Source of the DNA: Perilla frutescens
Taxonomy: Eukaryota; Streptophyta; Magnoliopsida; Lamiales; Lamiaceae
Assembly: GCA_026008535.1 (NCBI GenBank)
Contig: BRKX01000010.1
Location: forward strand, 2,679,001 to 2,743,000
Direction: 5' to 3'
Length of the DNA stretch: 64,000 bases
Of the stretch, positions 21,994 through 35,431 are shown piece after piece; positions within the stretch are counted from its first letter, which is position 1, and the number at the start of each line of letters is the position of its first letter. The translations under genes were made by a program, and so were the position numbers. The notes beneath the pieces are model-generated. The model had not been told where the DNA came from, searched no databases, and saw nothing but the letters and a program-made list of their open reading frames with translations.

Positions 21994-23978
21994 ATGAAGC
22001 TTCACAACAAGCATCTCTTTCTCTCTCTACTTCACTGTTTGATCGTCACTTCATCTGATTCCAAATGCCCACAATCCTCCCGTTGTCGGGATTTCACCTT
22101 GAATTTTCCACTGACCGATATTCGCAACTCCGACTGCGGAGGATTGTTCATGGTTTATGGCTGTGAATCTCAACATGAAAATCTAACAATTCGACTAGCA
22201 GCTGGAGGGCGTCAGTACGATCTGCTTAATGTTTTGGCAGAGATGAATGCTTTTACTGTTCGAGACAATATGCTGGAAAAGCTTTTGGTCGGAGGGGACA
22301 TTGTTTCCGTCATAAATGAGTTTCTGCCTAAATCTCCTTCTGTTTCATTGAAATTATCATCATCCCCTAATTCGATCCCAGTCAAATGCTACCATGGTTG
22401 TCGCAACGAGTTCTGGGATGGCAGTTGTCCCTTGTTACAATTCACTCGATTAACTCATGAATTTACTCTAGATTGGAGTGTTTCTGAAGATTGTCATGAA
22501 TGCCACCATGGCGGAGGGCAGTGTCTTAGTGACGCCAGAAATGAGTTCTACTGCAAGAAAGGTCTCTCTCTCTGCCAGTATCATTATCATTATGCCTAAA
22601 ATTATATCTGTTAATTTATAGATGTCTTCCATATATATGCATGTTTCTATTGCTTTGATCAACTAATCTGCTTAATTCTGACGCATGGTATTGTTTCCAC
22701 GTTGAATGTGTGTGCAGGAACTAGTTCATTGATGCTTATACTAGGTAAAGTAGAACAGAGATAATTCATGTTGAACACTAAATAACTTTGTATTTTATTA
22801 TACCTTTGCTGATTCATTTTTGAAACTCAGCTCTATCTGGAGGTGGATTATTGTTGCTTCTTCTCTGCTTGCTGGTATTCTGTATAATCCGGCTGCGTCG
22901 AAGAATTATGGATTCGAGCTCCCTTCACTCAAGAAACATATCTCTAGGCCCCTCGAAATCAGAAATCGATGGGGGGAGCTCCTTCTTTGGCATTCCTATC
23001 TTCTCTTACACAGAGCTTGAAGTAGCCACCAACCACTTCGATCCTTCTAAAGAACTCGGAGATGGAGGGTTTGGGACTGTATACTACGGTAAGAAATTTG
23101 ATGTTAAACAGAATGTGTATCTATTCACAGAGTTATTACAATTTACAACTAGCTTTGTAGACTTGTAGTATAACAACAAGCCTAGCATGTTTGTATTAGG
23201 GAAGCTAAGAGATGGAAGGGAAGTGGCCATCAAGCGCCTCTATGAGCAGAACTGCAGGAGAGTGGAGCAGTTCATGAATGAAATCAAGATTCTCACCAGT
23301 TTAAGGCACCCGAATCTTGTCACTCTGTATGGCTGCACGTCTAGGAGAAGCCGGGAGCTCCTGCTCGTGTACGAGTACATCTCTAATGGCACGGTTGCTG
23401 ATCATCTGCACGGTGACAGAGCCGAGGAAGCACCCCTCACGTGGCCTGTTCGGATGAGGATTGCTGTGGAAACTGCAGCAGCAATGGCTTTCCTCCACAA
23501 GTCAGATATAATCCACCGCGATGTGAAGACAGAAAACGTTTTACTTGACAAATATTTCAATGTGAAAGTGGCTGATTTCGGGCTGTCAAGGCTCTTCCCC
23601 AACGATGTCACTCATATCTCCACGGCCCCTGGTGGAACCCCGGGGTACATTGATCCCGAGTACCATCAGTGCTACCAAGTGACAGACAAGAGTGACGTGT
23701 ATAGCTTTGGAGTTGTCCTCGTTGAGCTGATCTCCTCCATGCCAGCAGTGGATATAAACAGGCAGCCACGTGAGATCAACTTGGCCAACTTGGCGGTGGA
23801 TAGGATCCAGAGGTGCGTGTTTGATGAGCTGATCGATCCATCTCTTGGATATAACTTCGATGCTGAAGTCACGAGGATGACTACCTCAGTCGCGGAGATA
23901 GCCTTCCGGTGTCTTCAGCTCGAGAAGGAGATGAGGCCTTCCATGGCTGAGGTTTTGGCTTTTCTCAAAGATATCTAA
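21994..23978 (+). CDS. LRK10L1-type receptor-like serine/threonine kinase
   Basis: A four-exon model keeps frame: 21994-22561, 22718-22744, 22831-23088, 23200-23978 (543 residues). The protein has a signal peptide (to about residue 27), a cysteine-rich galacturonan-binding-like domain (CPQSSRCRDFTLNFPL), a WAK-associated C-terminal motif (CHECHHGGGQCLS), a 27-nt linker exon, a membrane segment (about 200-217, leucine-rich) ending in RLRRR, and a kinase domain. The glycine loop GDGGFGTVYYG is split by the last intron. VAIK, HRDVKTENVLLD (about residue 391), DFG and GTPGYIDPEY are all present, so it is an RD kinase predicted to be active. The ectodomain is shorter than usual between the two cysteine domains. 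It closely resembles LEAF RUST 10 DISEASE-RESISTANCE LOCUS receptor-like kinase 1 members at the plasma membrane; the ligand is unknown. It converges with the NAD+ carrier, 540 bp apart. Confidence 0.93.
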
Positions 23979-24518
23979 GGATTGAATTGCAACTCTTGTT
24001 CAAGAAGCTAATGATGTGCATGCTTTCCCTTAAACAAGATTATTTTGTCAAGTAATGATTTTAGTGTGAGAGAGATATATATGGTAGAAATGTGTTCAAA
24101 CACCACCACCCTTTATATTGTATTCAGAAGAATAGGAATCCATGTAATGTTCTGTTTTCTTGTTTATTTTTCTTGAACTTTTAAATATTATTACAATTTC
24201 TGTAAATGGCTTTAGATACTCCAAATGTGAATTCGAATGCATATGATGCACAACAAAGAAAAGAAAACAAAAAGGTCATTCATTCTTAACCAACCTAAGA
24301 AAATCAAGAAAACAGAGGAACAAAAATTCACTTCTGAAACATTACAGGCACACTGCTGCAGAAATGGTTGTCTAATACATCCAACAATGGAGAAAGCTCG
24401 AAAAACAAGAAACAAAAGAGAACGAAGAACATATACTTACACAACAGGAGTTACCAGTTGCTTTATTGACATCAAAATTGAAGGCATTCAGCTTGTGTGG
24501 TAAAACAAAAAGGGTGAG

Positions 24519-27159
24519 CTAATGCTTAGCAGTTAGCTTGTCCCTACTATCCAAAGGAATAAGACGAGTTCTATCATTAGATGGGTTTACAGATTGGTCT
24601 AATGTATCATTTTCTCCAGGGCTTGCCGATCCCTTCTGAGACGTCGTTCCATCATCGGGTTTAGGGTGAGGTTTCGGATGCTTCTCCTCTGGGGGTGATA
24701 ATTGCAGCAAAAATCTATGTATCATCTCAAAACTGGTGAATGTAATCACAGCGGATGGAATTGTTCTCAAGAGATTTGTAGCACATCCCCGATAAAACCC
24801 GGGTAGACCGTCCTTTTGGAAAACCTTCTTGATGCAATCAACAACGCCAGAATAATGTGGCTCAGAATTCCGCAATTGGCCTTGCTCTTGCAGCCTTGAA
24901 CGAATAACCTGGCACATGTTCAATCATTACAAAATGAATCAGCAACATGCATATCATTCTAGTATGGTCGTGACTCGTGCTAGGACCATCAGCAAATTTG
25001 TAAATCTGTCTTTGTTTTTTGGACAAGATAAATCATACCTCATGAGGATAAGTTGATAGAGAGGCAATGACCTTTGAAAATGATGAGGCAATTGCAAGTT
25101 CCCAGGGGTTGAGCTCGTTAACGGTTTTATTCCCTTCCAAATCGGGAAACAAATAGAAAGCAGATATGATTTCAGTCTTTAGGATAGTAAAAATAAATTA
25201 CCATATCTAAAGAGAAACCCAGACGGCCTAATGATATATTAAGAGAGTGAGCATAAAAACATCAAATGAAGCCAGAAAGGAAATGCAGAGGCGGGAGTGT
25301 GTGATTGTACCTTGTGTAGCCAAGTAGAATTTTATTCTTTCATACGCAGGGAACTGAATAGCTACATGACTAGTTCCGGCCAATGAAGGCAGAAGGCCAC
25401 TGTACAGCAAACGGCAAAAAAAAAAAAAAAAAATCATGATATATTTCTAAGAACAGGAAAAGGAAAATTAAATGCCAATTCAATTTTGAATGAGGACAAC
25501 AATGTGGATATAGGAAATCCTCAACTGAACCAAGAACTAACCTGTACCATCCTCGAAATCCTTCTTCATGGGCAATTCGTCTTAAAGAAGAAAATATATT
25601 CTTGTAAGGAACTACACCTTGCCTCATTCCTTGTGTCTAACAACAGAGATGAAGTCCATATTAGTTTCAAGAAAACCTAGAAATATAAATATATAAGAGA
25701 TGGCGCAAAAGCAAATACTCTATAGTCTATATTATTTTATTATATAACCGTACAGCTTGGCCATAATTTACTGACCTCACACTGGAATCGTAACATTTAT
25801 CATTTATGAATTAGTAATAACATCATTTACATGTTTTTAGGAATACATAATCAAAGTATTAATCTCAGATATCCGAGCCAAATTAGCAGATACAAATTTC
25901 TCCTAACTGGTATCAGAGAAGAATTGAGATTTTGGGAAAAGTTGATGCAATCAGTTTCAATCAAGCATGTAGTATTAACGGATTTATTAATGACCTCCAA
26001 CTATAATGCATCCATGATCCAATTTATAAAATCATTCCAACCTACTTGAAGTCGTGTCTTAACAACCCATAAAGGATTTGTTGCAACAGCTGTTGCAGCA
26101 CCAGCTCCTACAGCAGCTACCATGTTTGAACCAATTGTGAGCTGGTCCTCATTCTTACTTCCCTCTGTATCATTGCAAAATAAGTAAGATCTCTCCATAT
26201 CATTGCAAAATATACATAAGATATTTCTAAAAATAAATCTGTTTAATTTGCTCCACTTCTAATGGATCCAAACCAGTAGTCACATATTAACATCCTCAAC
26301 AACATACAGCAATTTTGGGAGCTATATGAGACCTACCATATGAATGTAGTAGCTCTTTAAGATGCCCATAAACTGTGAAGTACACCTGCCATGATCAATG
26401 ATAGATTGTCACTAGCATATTTGGAAGCTAATATAAATTCCATTGAAAGATGTAAATTCGTAAAAACAGTTCAATTGTTCAAATAACATCAAAGACATAA
26501 AATCTCTGTACAGTCAAGAAAGTCGCAGGAAGTAATTGCAAATTATTCCAAAAATGATAAAAAAGATAAAAATTCTCCCACACACAGAAGCTAACAAGAT
26601 AACTTTCAAATGAACGAAGACAAAACTCACAGCCCAATTTGGAAGTAATGCTGTCAAAGTTGGTGTAAGGCCGCGGTAAAGTCCCTTCACACCTTCATTT
26701 CGAACAATATTTTGTAGGCTCACAAGAATCACACTACCTAATTTTCACCATGAAAAAAAATAACGCAGCATAAGCTAATCAACCAAAGCGATCAAGCTAC
26801 TTCATTTATACCTAAATAGAGTTATCTTCATTCAAACTAAACAGAAATAAATAAATACAAATTTTCAAGAAATTGTTACCTTTACGACCAGAAGGCTGCA
26901 TATCAGGCAGGCCATGAACTTGAAGCCTCGTCTTTATCACATCCAATGGGCACAAGAATGTAGCTGCTATCGCACCTAAAATTCAATCAAGAAAAATAAA
27001 AATAAAAACACCAATCATCCCTAAATAAAAAAGAAAACTAAAATACAAGTCAAATTGCAACGAAGAGCGAGTTACTGAATTACCCGCAGCGGCACCAGCG
27101 GAGGCGTCGAATAATACCTCTTTAGGGCTCCGGTGATCAACCGGCGAGGCGCCGACCAT
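24519..27159 (-). CDS. NDT2: Mitochondrial-carrier-family NAD+ transporter, NDT2-like
   Basis: Nine exons on the minus strand join in frame: 27084-27159, 26880-26975, 26631-26737, 26337-26385, 26046-26164, 25542-25636, 25311-25399, 25039-25133, 24519-24908 (371 residues). The start MVGASPVDH is the first ATG in exon 1. The three carrier signatures are seen as PLDVIKTRLQ, PLWVVKTRLQ and PHEVIRSRLQ, one per repeat, with six membrane helices implied. GLYRGLTPTL and LPNWAVYF match the NAD+/folate/pyrimidine subgroup, and the Pro/Glu-rich C-terminal tail (about 75 residues) matches the longer NDT2 type. The family exchanges NAD+ against AMP or ADP across an organelle membrane. Which membrane is not decided by the sequence: plant members are reported from mitochondria, plastids and peroxisomes. 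It is apparently intact. NDT1 is the alternative name. Confidence 0.93.
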
Positions 27160-27833
27160 TTTCAAGAATTTATCACCCAGATCCCTCGAATAAAAAATCA
27201 AGATACGGGTCGCCAAGAAATCTTTACAAGATCGCACCTTCAGCTACAAATTGTATGCACACATGCTACAAACACACGCATATATATATGTATGCATAAT
27301 GTATGCATATACGGAGGTTGAATTGGAATTGGGGACGTAGTTGACACTTCGGTTGAATGGAATTGGTGTTGCGTTTCAGACCAAAATTGACCGTGTCTGA
27401 AGGGAACCCCAAATCTGTGAGTTTTCTTCTCAGGAATTTCTAGGGTTCTTAATCAGTATCTTAATTTTGACCTAGGTCTAACGCTTCGTTCACAAATTGG
27501 GAATGGAATTCATTCAAAATTTGTTTTGGGGAAATTGAGATTTGAGAAGGAAATCTATTTGTAATCACAACAAAACTCACACAATTTTAGCAAATCAAAT
27601 CCTAGTTCACTTTGTTTATTCCTCTTGATATCCATTCTGATTTTTATTAGTTTTTATTTCTTTCTTTTTTTCTTTAATTTAAAATTTATTTTGATTTAAT
27701 TTAATTTTATAATTATTCATTAGAATGTATTCCCGCTTAATCAAGATTTACAATTAAATTCTATTAATTAATTTTCTATTTTTAGATAATGTAAATTGAT
27801 TGTTAGAGTTGATTGTACTATAATTAGAGTATA
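27160..27833. other. NAD+ carrier upstream region, no gene seen
   Basis: Promoter and 5' leader of the minus-strand carrier are expected here. AT-rich sequence follows; no element ends were found. Confidence 0.5.
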
Positions 27834-28126
27834 TACTCCCCCGTTTCTTTAAGATTGTTGTTTTGACTTTCTAATCTATTATTAATATTAATTTGTACCG
27901 TCACACGACCATATTTCATTCGTGCACCCAAATAGTGCACTCTAGTCGTGCAACTTATAATTTTATGAAGGGTAAGTAAATATTTTCAGCGAAAAAGTAG
28001 TTATAAATAAACTTTTTTTAAAAAGTCATTGAAACATAATTTATTAAATGAAAATAACTATTTTTATATATTAACACAAATAAAAAAATAAATAAAACAA
28101 CAATCATAAAGAAATGTAAGGAATAA
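27834..28126. mobile_element. Stowaway-like MITE
   Basis: Left end tactcccccgtttctttaag; the reverse complement of the right end is tattccttacatttctttat. The inner 'gattgttgtttt' blocks also pair. Both ends carry TA, the Tc1/mariner target dinucleotide. Confidence 0.75.
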
Positions 28127-30217
28127 TATCTAAATTTTTCAATTTCTAGCAATTAAAATTAATTATAATTGGTAATATTAGATAAATATTATTAAAATAT
28201 TAAATTTGACGGTGAAGCATAAGATTCTGATATAGAGTAATAAGTGGACTAGAGCATCTATCTCCAATTTGAGGAACTTTTAAAAGGAAATCATATTTGC
28301 ATCTAGATTTTTTAATCAGAGAATCTAAATTCCATACTAGCAAGGAATAATATCTGGTTGTTAGTGTCAATTAAGAGATAATGTTTGTTATATTTTTTTA
28401 CTTGCCAATATATTTGATTTTATTATCCTTTTGGAATTTTGAAATTTGCTATAAATTAATGTAGTTTTATGTTTTATTGTTACTTTATTTACTTCCCAAA
28501 TTCTGTCACGTTGGACAAAAACAAAAACAAAAATTTTGAAATTTGCTACAAAAATTTGCTATCAATTTTTATGGAGTTTTAATGCAAACAAAAACAATCC
28601 ATTAAAAATTAAAAGTAGTAAAATGTTCAAATTACCTAACGATTAGCATCAAGCTTTGATGAGCCTGTATATGAATATAGACTTGTCAATGGTTTTTTTT
28701 TTTTTTGTAATAATTGAGAATAGACTTGTCATTTGTCAATGTTAGAGTCTCCCCATTTATTTGAAATAGTTTTACACAGCAGTAGTACGTAGTACCTAGC
28801 TTTTAATGCTCATTAACTCTAATTTATTAGATTTGACACTTGGACTTATTTTAATTATATTAATTTAAAATTTACTACTTCAGTCCATCAAATACTATAA
28901 ATTTTGCTTTCCCTCAAAAAAATAAAAATAAATTTTGCTTGTCGTGTAAAAGTTAGTGTAGAGTCGTAATTAAGATGATTCTATATATCATAACTTCATA
29001 AGGGGAAAAAAAAAAGCTGATAAGGGGAATATATTTTTTTTATAGTCCAAATATTAATCAAAATATAAATATTATTTTATTAGACTTTATAACTTTCACC
29101 GCTTTCAAAATTTTAACCAAAAAAGCACTAATGTATTCCCTCCTTTCGTTCTTCTTCTTCTTTTTTCTTTTTTTTTAAAAAGAGCATTTACATTCATATT
29201 CTTTTTCTTTTCTTGTGTTTTTTTTAAGAACATAACATACCCATTAATTAAGTCACGCTAGAGGTTTAGAGTTAATAACCAAGTTGTAAAGTAGAAGACG
29301 GGGATAAGCAAAGTAATGGTACCTATAGAATTTTGTTGGATTCGTCATTTGGAAAATTATGTTAAGATCGTAATTTGCCGGAAAGAATATGAATGTAAAG
29401 TAGAGGAAGACAGTAATATCTGACTTGATAGCTGAATTCGATCAATCACCAACACACCTGGTAATCCTTGACTTAACGTTTTCTTTGTTGGTCTACGTCG
29501 ATCGTCAGTGTCCGAACTCTAGCGATTGATGAAAAAGTCAAATGACTAGATAAAGCAAGTTCATCAATCAGATGACTAGATCAAGCAAGTTTAATTTCTC
29601 GTAACTATTTCCATAATGTATCTTTAAAAAAACAATTCACTATGTAAAGAAATAACCAAATTAAGCAAATAATCTATTGTAACTTATTCATAAATTAAGA
29701 GAGAGAAAAATGTATTCTTGCATGGTTTGAATATTTTCCCAAATTACTACGTACTTTCTCTTTGTATATCTCTTTCCCAGTCAATATGATTATATGACGA
29801 TTGACAAGGTTCACCATTTTTGATAGGAAATATATAATGTTTGATCACATTTTTCTCGGTAACAAATCGGGAGTTCTTTAAGAAATGGAAAATTAATAAA
29901 TGAAGGGAAATAGAGGTGTAAGATATCAAACAGTTTCATGTGAATTAAGGAAGGGTGGTACGGATCAGATCCGTTGAGCCCATTTGTACTACATCCCGTG
30001 TATTATAACTAAGTTTTTTTTTTTAAAAAAAAAGAGTATACTTTAATTGAGAAACGCTGAACCTTAAATTGAAAAATTAAATTAAAATAAATTATAATAA
30101 ACTAAAATTTTCAAAAAAAAATTTTAAAAAATAAAGGGTTGGCACATGAAATGTCATAAGAATTGTCACAGGTAATCTCATTTCAGGGTGGTCGCGACTA
30201 TGATAGCAAAAAAGAAA
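28127..30217. other. Long AT-rich spacer, no gene seen
   Basis: No reading frame with family resemblance. Scattered poly-T and poly-A tracts. A short direct repeat, 'atgactagat...aagcaagtt', lies at about 29541-29592. Confidence 0.5.
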
Positions 30218-30275
30218 GAAAGAAAAGAAGAAGAAGAAGAAGAAGAAGAAGAAGAAGAAGAAGAAGAAGAAGAAA
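30218..30275. repeat. (GAA)n microsatellite
   Basis: About 18 GAA/AGA units, preceded by an A/G-rich lead-in. The minus-strand poly-phenylalanine frame here is an artefact. Confidence 0.95.
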
Positions 30276-31826
30276 AATATTGCGTATATAAGGGTTAAAA
30301 AGAGATTTAAAAAAAATCTTATAATAATGTAAGAGCAGATTACACTTTGATACACCACATTTAAGACCCTTTCCTAAAAAATAGTCAATTTTTTTTTAAA
30401 TTAACGAAAGAGAACCCACTTTTTCAAAAATATTGTAAATATAATATTAATCAATTTTACAGCCTGAAAAGCGCATGTAACTGATTGTATTTTAAGAGAC
30501 TTGGAAAATACAAATATTAAAATACAATTAATTATGTTTGATTTTCGCACCGTAAAATTGATCAAATATTAAATTTATATTTTGTGTTTGAAAAGGGTAT
30601 TGTTTTATTAATTTTTGAAAATTGAAAAATTTTAAAAAAAATCAAAACATAAATATTAGAAGTATAATTTAGCCATATTATAAAGAACAAAATGAGAATT
30701 TTGTTTAGAATTAGTCGTGACTAAATAGATAATTTCATAATTACGCTCATTTCCAATCTAAATGGGCCAGTGTTAGGTGACGGTAAGGCCCAATCTTATA
30801 TCTTCACATGAGATATTAAGTACAAACCCTTATTTGTACCGTGAAAATTAAATTGGTGTAATAAAGGTTTAATTGCTAAAATTATATAAAAAAAAATTAT
30901 AAATGAATTTACAATTTAAACACATTTTTTAAAACACTGTAATAATAACCTAATTTTTAGATTTATAGCTACAAATCAGTAAATTAAGTTATTATTGTAA
31001 ATTTATAAAAATCGTATTCAAATTACAAATTCATTCAATGGTTGTGATTTTTTGAAAAAAAAAAACAAGAACAAAAAAATAGCTGACAGATTTAAGAGGG
31101 AAGCTGTCAAATTGCTAATGAAATTGCGACAATGCGAACGGTGATATTTTTTTAATAATTGCTAATAATAGTCAACCAATTTTATAATTAAATAAAGTAC
31201 GGTAGGGAAATACATATAGATTATGCAGAACATTAATAAATATAATAATTCATATTATATGATAATGTTACATAGATGTCACTATTATAATTGATGTGAC
31301 ACTCTGTATTCCCGAATTCTCATCAGCCGATGGGCTATTCCTATGTCTATCTACAATTTTCACCAAATAATAAAAATAACTTATTTCGCAATTTTTTCTC
31401 ACATGTTCGTACATGTAATACTTATATTATATTTGTTATTAGAAAAACTTATTTTAGATTAATAAAAAATAAAAAATATAACTTATGTGCTTGATTATAC
31501 TAAAAAAAAATCTTTAAAGGTTCTTACACTTACATTTTCCTTTTCGTTTCAATCGATTTTTTAACAGAATCATTAAATACACTTTGTGCAAAATATTTTG
31601 GAAAAATTATATTTTGATATTTACATTTTGAGCTCTTTTCAAAAAAATATTTTTTTTCAATTTTTTTGTGAATTTATATTTATTTAATTTCCGGCTAAAA
31701 AATCATATGTAATTGATTGTTTGTAAATAATTATATTTCCTAGCCACATAAAAATAATATTTCAATAAAGAAATTTTAAAATACAATCAATTGTGTATAA
31801 TTTTTAGACCGTAAAATTAATAAATA
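30276..31826. other. AT-rich spacer, no gene seen
   Basis: No coding or element structure recognised on either strand. Confidence 0.5.
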
Positions 31827-32077
31827 CTCCTTCCGTCCCATTTTGATAGACTTATTTTTTTTTTGGTATGTCCCGATATATAGACATGTTTCTATATATA
31901 TTTAGTTAATTTACTAATATATACCCTTATTTAATATGTTTACATTAGACATTAATTAAATATCAAAGAATTAAATAGAAGCATATTAGGAAACTTCTTG
32001 ATTAATTGTCTTTCCTAATATTTTTTTTAATCCCCGAGAAAAACTCCAATCAATCTATCAAAATGGAACGGAAGAAG
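31827..32077. mobile_element. Stowaway MITE
   Basis: Ends ctccttccgtcccattttga and, reversed, cttcttccgttccattttga are near-perfect terminal inverted repeats of the classic Stowaway type. TA flanks each side (31825-31826, 32078-32079). Confidence 0.92.
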
Positions 32078-33202
32078 TATTGGATTTATAACATTTTTGG
32101 AAAAGTCGGTATTATTTTATTAATTTTTAAAAAGTCGGCTATTTTTGAAAAATGACCGAAAATGAAGGTATAAAAACGTAATTAACCCATATATTTTCTA
32201 TGATTATATATATATTTTTTTAAAAAAAGTTATTAACTTGTAAAACAAAGCTAATAATTTCTTGACTTAATAATGCATTTTCTCCTAAATTTAAGTAAAC
32301 CTCGCATGATATTGATAGCTACTTGTCGTACAAATTGCGATATGTTTTACTCTGCCAATAATATCTTTGTTAGTCTGTCTTGCTGATCTGTATCTTCATT
32401 TAAATAATTAATTCCCAACATCTTAATTTGATTACGGAATGTTTTTTTCTGATTAAAGTAATTAAAGTTGAAGTATTGGGGTTCTTGATGATTGGGGGCC
32501 TTACAGTTCATTCCTTGTCATCAATCCGCGTTTGGTATATTTCCGTGTGAATTTCCTTCGCATCTTTTATATTCCTTCAAATTTTCTAGTGGATTTCTTT
32601 GGTTTTCCAGTCACCATCAGATCTGCATATGGCCTCACTCCTTTGCTAAAACAAAGAAAAAAACATCTTAGTACACACACCAAAAGTCTTGCAGTCTTCT
32701 CTTGAGGTAATCGGCCCATGTTTCCTTTCTGCTGGAATCTTTCATCTTTTCCCATTTCCCTTTTCAATTCCTGCTGTATTTTTTGTCTTCTTTTGCTGTA
32801 ATTGGCTTTCTGGGGTTTGAGATCTTATGTTGATAGTGCTGTGTATGTGTCCCATGAATTGTGATTGCAGGTAAAGTTTTGAGCTTTTGGGGGTTTTTGC
32901 TTTTCTGCTAAAGATTGGATTTTTTTGAAGTGGGGTTTCGTAATTGGGATAGGAGATAAAGTGTTTATCTCTTTCTTGGTGTTTTGTGATTCCCCTTTTT
33001 GTAGTTTTGTGTGTGAAATTCTCTTTTCTTGGAGAAAAGTGAATTGGGATTGGGATGTGTTGGACGGTTGTGGAAAAGTGAAGCTGAATCTTGTTCATTG
33101 ATGGTGGGAATTGCTTAGATGCGACTATATATGTGATTTTGAGGTGGTTTGAAACGTTCTGCATTTTTTCGAGCTCGAAGAGAAAGAGTGCTGTGATTAG
33201 AA
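32078..33202. other. Upstream region and probable 5' leader of the PP2C gene
   Basis: From about 32500 the composition becomes more balanced and T/G-rich, as expected for a transcribed leader. A leader intron is possible but not resolved. Minus-strand open frames at 32567-33257 show no family resemblance. Confidence 0.45.
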
Positions 33203-35431
33203 ATGGAGTCGAGGGAAGAGAGGCATAAACATCATGATCTTGTACCCTTAGCTGCACTCATAAATAGGGAATTGAGGAATGAGAAAATGGAGAAACCCGC
33301 GGTGAGATATGGTTCTGCAGCTCAATCTAGGAAAGGGGAGGATTATTTTTTGATGAAGACTGATTGCCAGAGAGTTCCTGGGAATCCATCGACTTCGTTT
33401 GCTGTTTTTGGAGTACGTAATTCACATATTTTTGTTCGATTTATTGTTTCCGTTTACAAAGTGTTGATTTTTTTGGTTACTTGCTTTGGTTTTAATGAGA
33501 AAAATATGTTTGAGATTTGGTATATGGAAGAAGGAAATATTTTTATAAACTATCAGACCTAATAAAGAAGTTATTGATGCAATTGTTCAGTATGGTTGAT
33601 GATTCTTGAAAGAGATCTTTTGGTTTAATGGGAAATATTATGCCAATTTCTAGATTTTTGATGGGCATAATGGGAGTGCTGCTGCAATATTTTCAAGAGA
33701 CCATTTGTTAAACTACGTGTTAAATGCCATGCCTCGTGGGCTTGGACGGGATGAGTGGCTCCATGCTTTACCTAGAGCTTTAGTTGCGGGCTTTGTTAAA
33801 ACTGACAAGGAATTTCAGAGCAAAGGCACGCATTCTGAACTTGACCGATTCTTTTGTTGTCAAAGACTTCTTAGTTATGTGCTTAAATAAGCTGATGTTT
33901 CTTTCCTTGTCATGTCCTATTCAGGAAAGACTTCTGGAACCACGGCAACATTTGTAATTATTGACGGGTGGACAGTTACAGTTGCATCTGTTGGAGATTC
34001 ACGTTGCATTTTAGATGCTCAGGGTGGCGGTGTCTCCATCTTGACTGTTGATCATAGACTTGAAGAAAATGCAGAGGAGTGAGTTATTTTTCTTCAAGTG
34101 TAAAATTCATTGTTTACTTTTCCGTACGCCTATCATTGAAAATTCATTCTCTCTCCAAACTTGCAGAAGAGAGCGTGTAACGGCTAGTGGAGGTGAAGTT
34201 GGAAGGCTTAGCATTTTTGGCGGGACTGAGGTATGATCCGTAACTGAACTACATAAATTCAGGAAATCCTTGTTATAGATTACGGTTTGGCCATTTTGTG
34301 ATGATTCTTGCCTCGCCTTTACAGATTGGTCCTCTACGTTGTTGGCCAGGGGGTTTATGTCTTTCTAGATCAATCGGTGACATGGATGTGGGCGAATTTA
34401 TTGTTCCGATACCATATGTCAAGCAAGTGAAGGTAGCTTTAATAACTCTTGTAGTTTAGTGCTACTTTATATTTATCTCTTGATACATGTAGCTTTTCAG
34501 TTTTACTTCATTACTAGTTTTAATACGACAAATTTTCCTTCGAACCCACTGACTCTGTTTCATTCGCATGAAGTTATCAAGTACGGGTGGAAGGCTAATA
34601 ATCGCCTCTGATGGTATCTGGGATGCAGTGTCATCAGAAACGGCTGCAAAAGCATGCCGTGGATTACCTGCTGAACTTGCTGCTCGTCTAGTGGTCAAGG
34701 TATCCAACTTTTACGCCCATAAATCTAGTACACACCGGCTTTCCGCTTCAGTTTATATAAATCTGCTCTTTCGGATATGTGATGAGAAATCGAAAATGGT
34801 TGCTAAAATCTTGATCTGTACCCATGGTAAACCAGCCATTGTGGGATAATATATCTCATTGCATCAAACCGGTATTGTATAGGAAGCATTGAGGACGCGT
34901 GGACTCAAGGATGACACGACTTGCATAGTCGTAGATATAATCCCCCCAGATAATAAACCACCACCCTCTCCTCCACCGAAGAAATACAACAAGCTCAAAG
35001 CCTTGTTTTTCAGAAAAAATTCTGGCAAATCCACCAACAAATTAGCAAAGAAGCTATCTGCTGTCGGTATCGTGGAGGAATTATTCGAAGAAGGATCAGC
35101 AATGCTTGCTGAAAGGTTAGCATATACTAACTAAACGATGTTTGAGTAGCCATAACAAATTGCTAGAAAATGTGAAGCTGATGAAAATCTTATTGCTTTC
35201 TTCAACAATGGCAGACTCGGAAATGATGAGCCGAGTGCTCAGACCAGCGGTCTTTTTATGTGTGCCGTGTGCCAAGCTGACCTGGCACCGAACGAAGGAA
35301 TCTCCGTTCATGCTGGTTCGATATTCTCAGCGAGCTCGACGCCATGGCAAGGCCCTTTCCTCTGCGGCGATTGTCGGAATAAGAAGGATGCCATGGAAGG
35401 GAAGAGACCAAGTGGAATTAAAGTAGTATAG
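33203..35431 (+). CDS. Protein phosphatase 2C, PP2C5/15-like
   Basis: An eight-exon model is in frame throughout: 33203-33412, 33654-33825, 33925-34078, 34167-34230, 34325-34432, 34574-34699, 34883-35115, 35215-35431 (427 residues). PP2C motifs follow in order: KGEDYF, IFDGHNG (metal-binding Asp-Gly), SGTTATF, ASVGDSRC, GGLCLSRSIGDMD, IIASDGIWD and DDTTCIVVDI. The last two exons add a lysine/serine-rich linker and a tail with paired cysteines (CAVCQ, then CGDC), typical of this plant subgroup. The enzyme is a Mg/Mn-dependent Ser/Thr phosphatase, expected in cytosol or nucleus. Stopping at 35134 would miss the last exon, because AAAG/GTTAGC at 35115 is a donor. Intron 2 appears to use a GC donor (AAAG/GCACGC). 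The length equals the family norm, and no lesion is seen. Confidence 0.92.

Noticed and set aside
30092..30358. Poly-phenylalanine membrane protein
   Set aside because: Produced by the (GAA)n microsatellite on the opposite strand.
34889..35134. PP2C stop at 35132-35134 as the real C-terminus
   Set aside because: A donor at 35115 and an acceptor at 35214 restore the conserved cysteine-containing tail in frame, so the stop is intronic.
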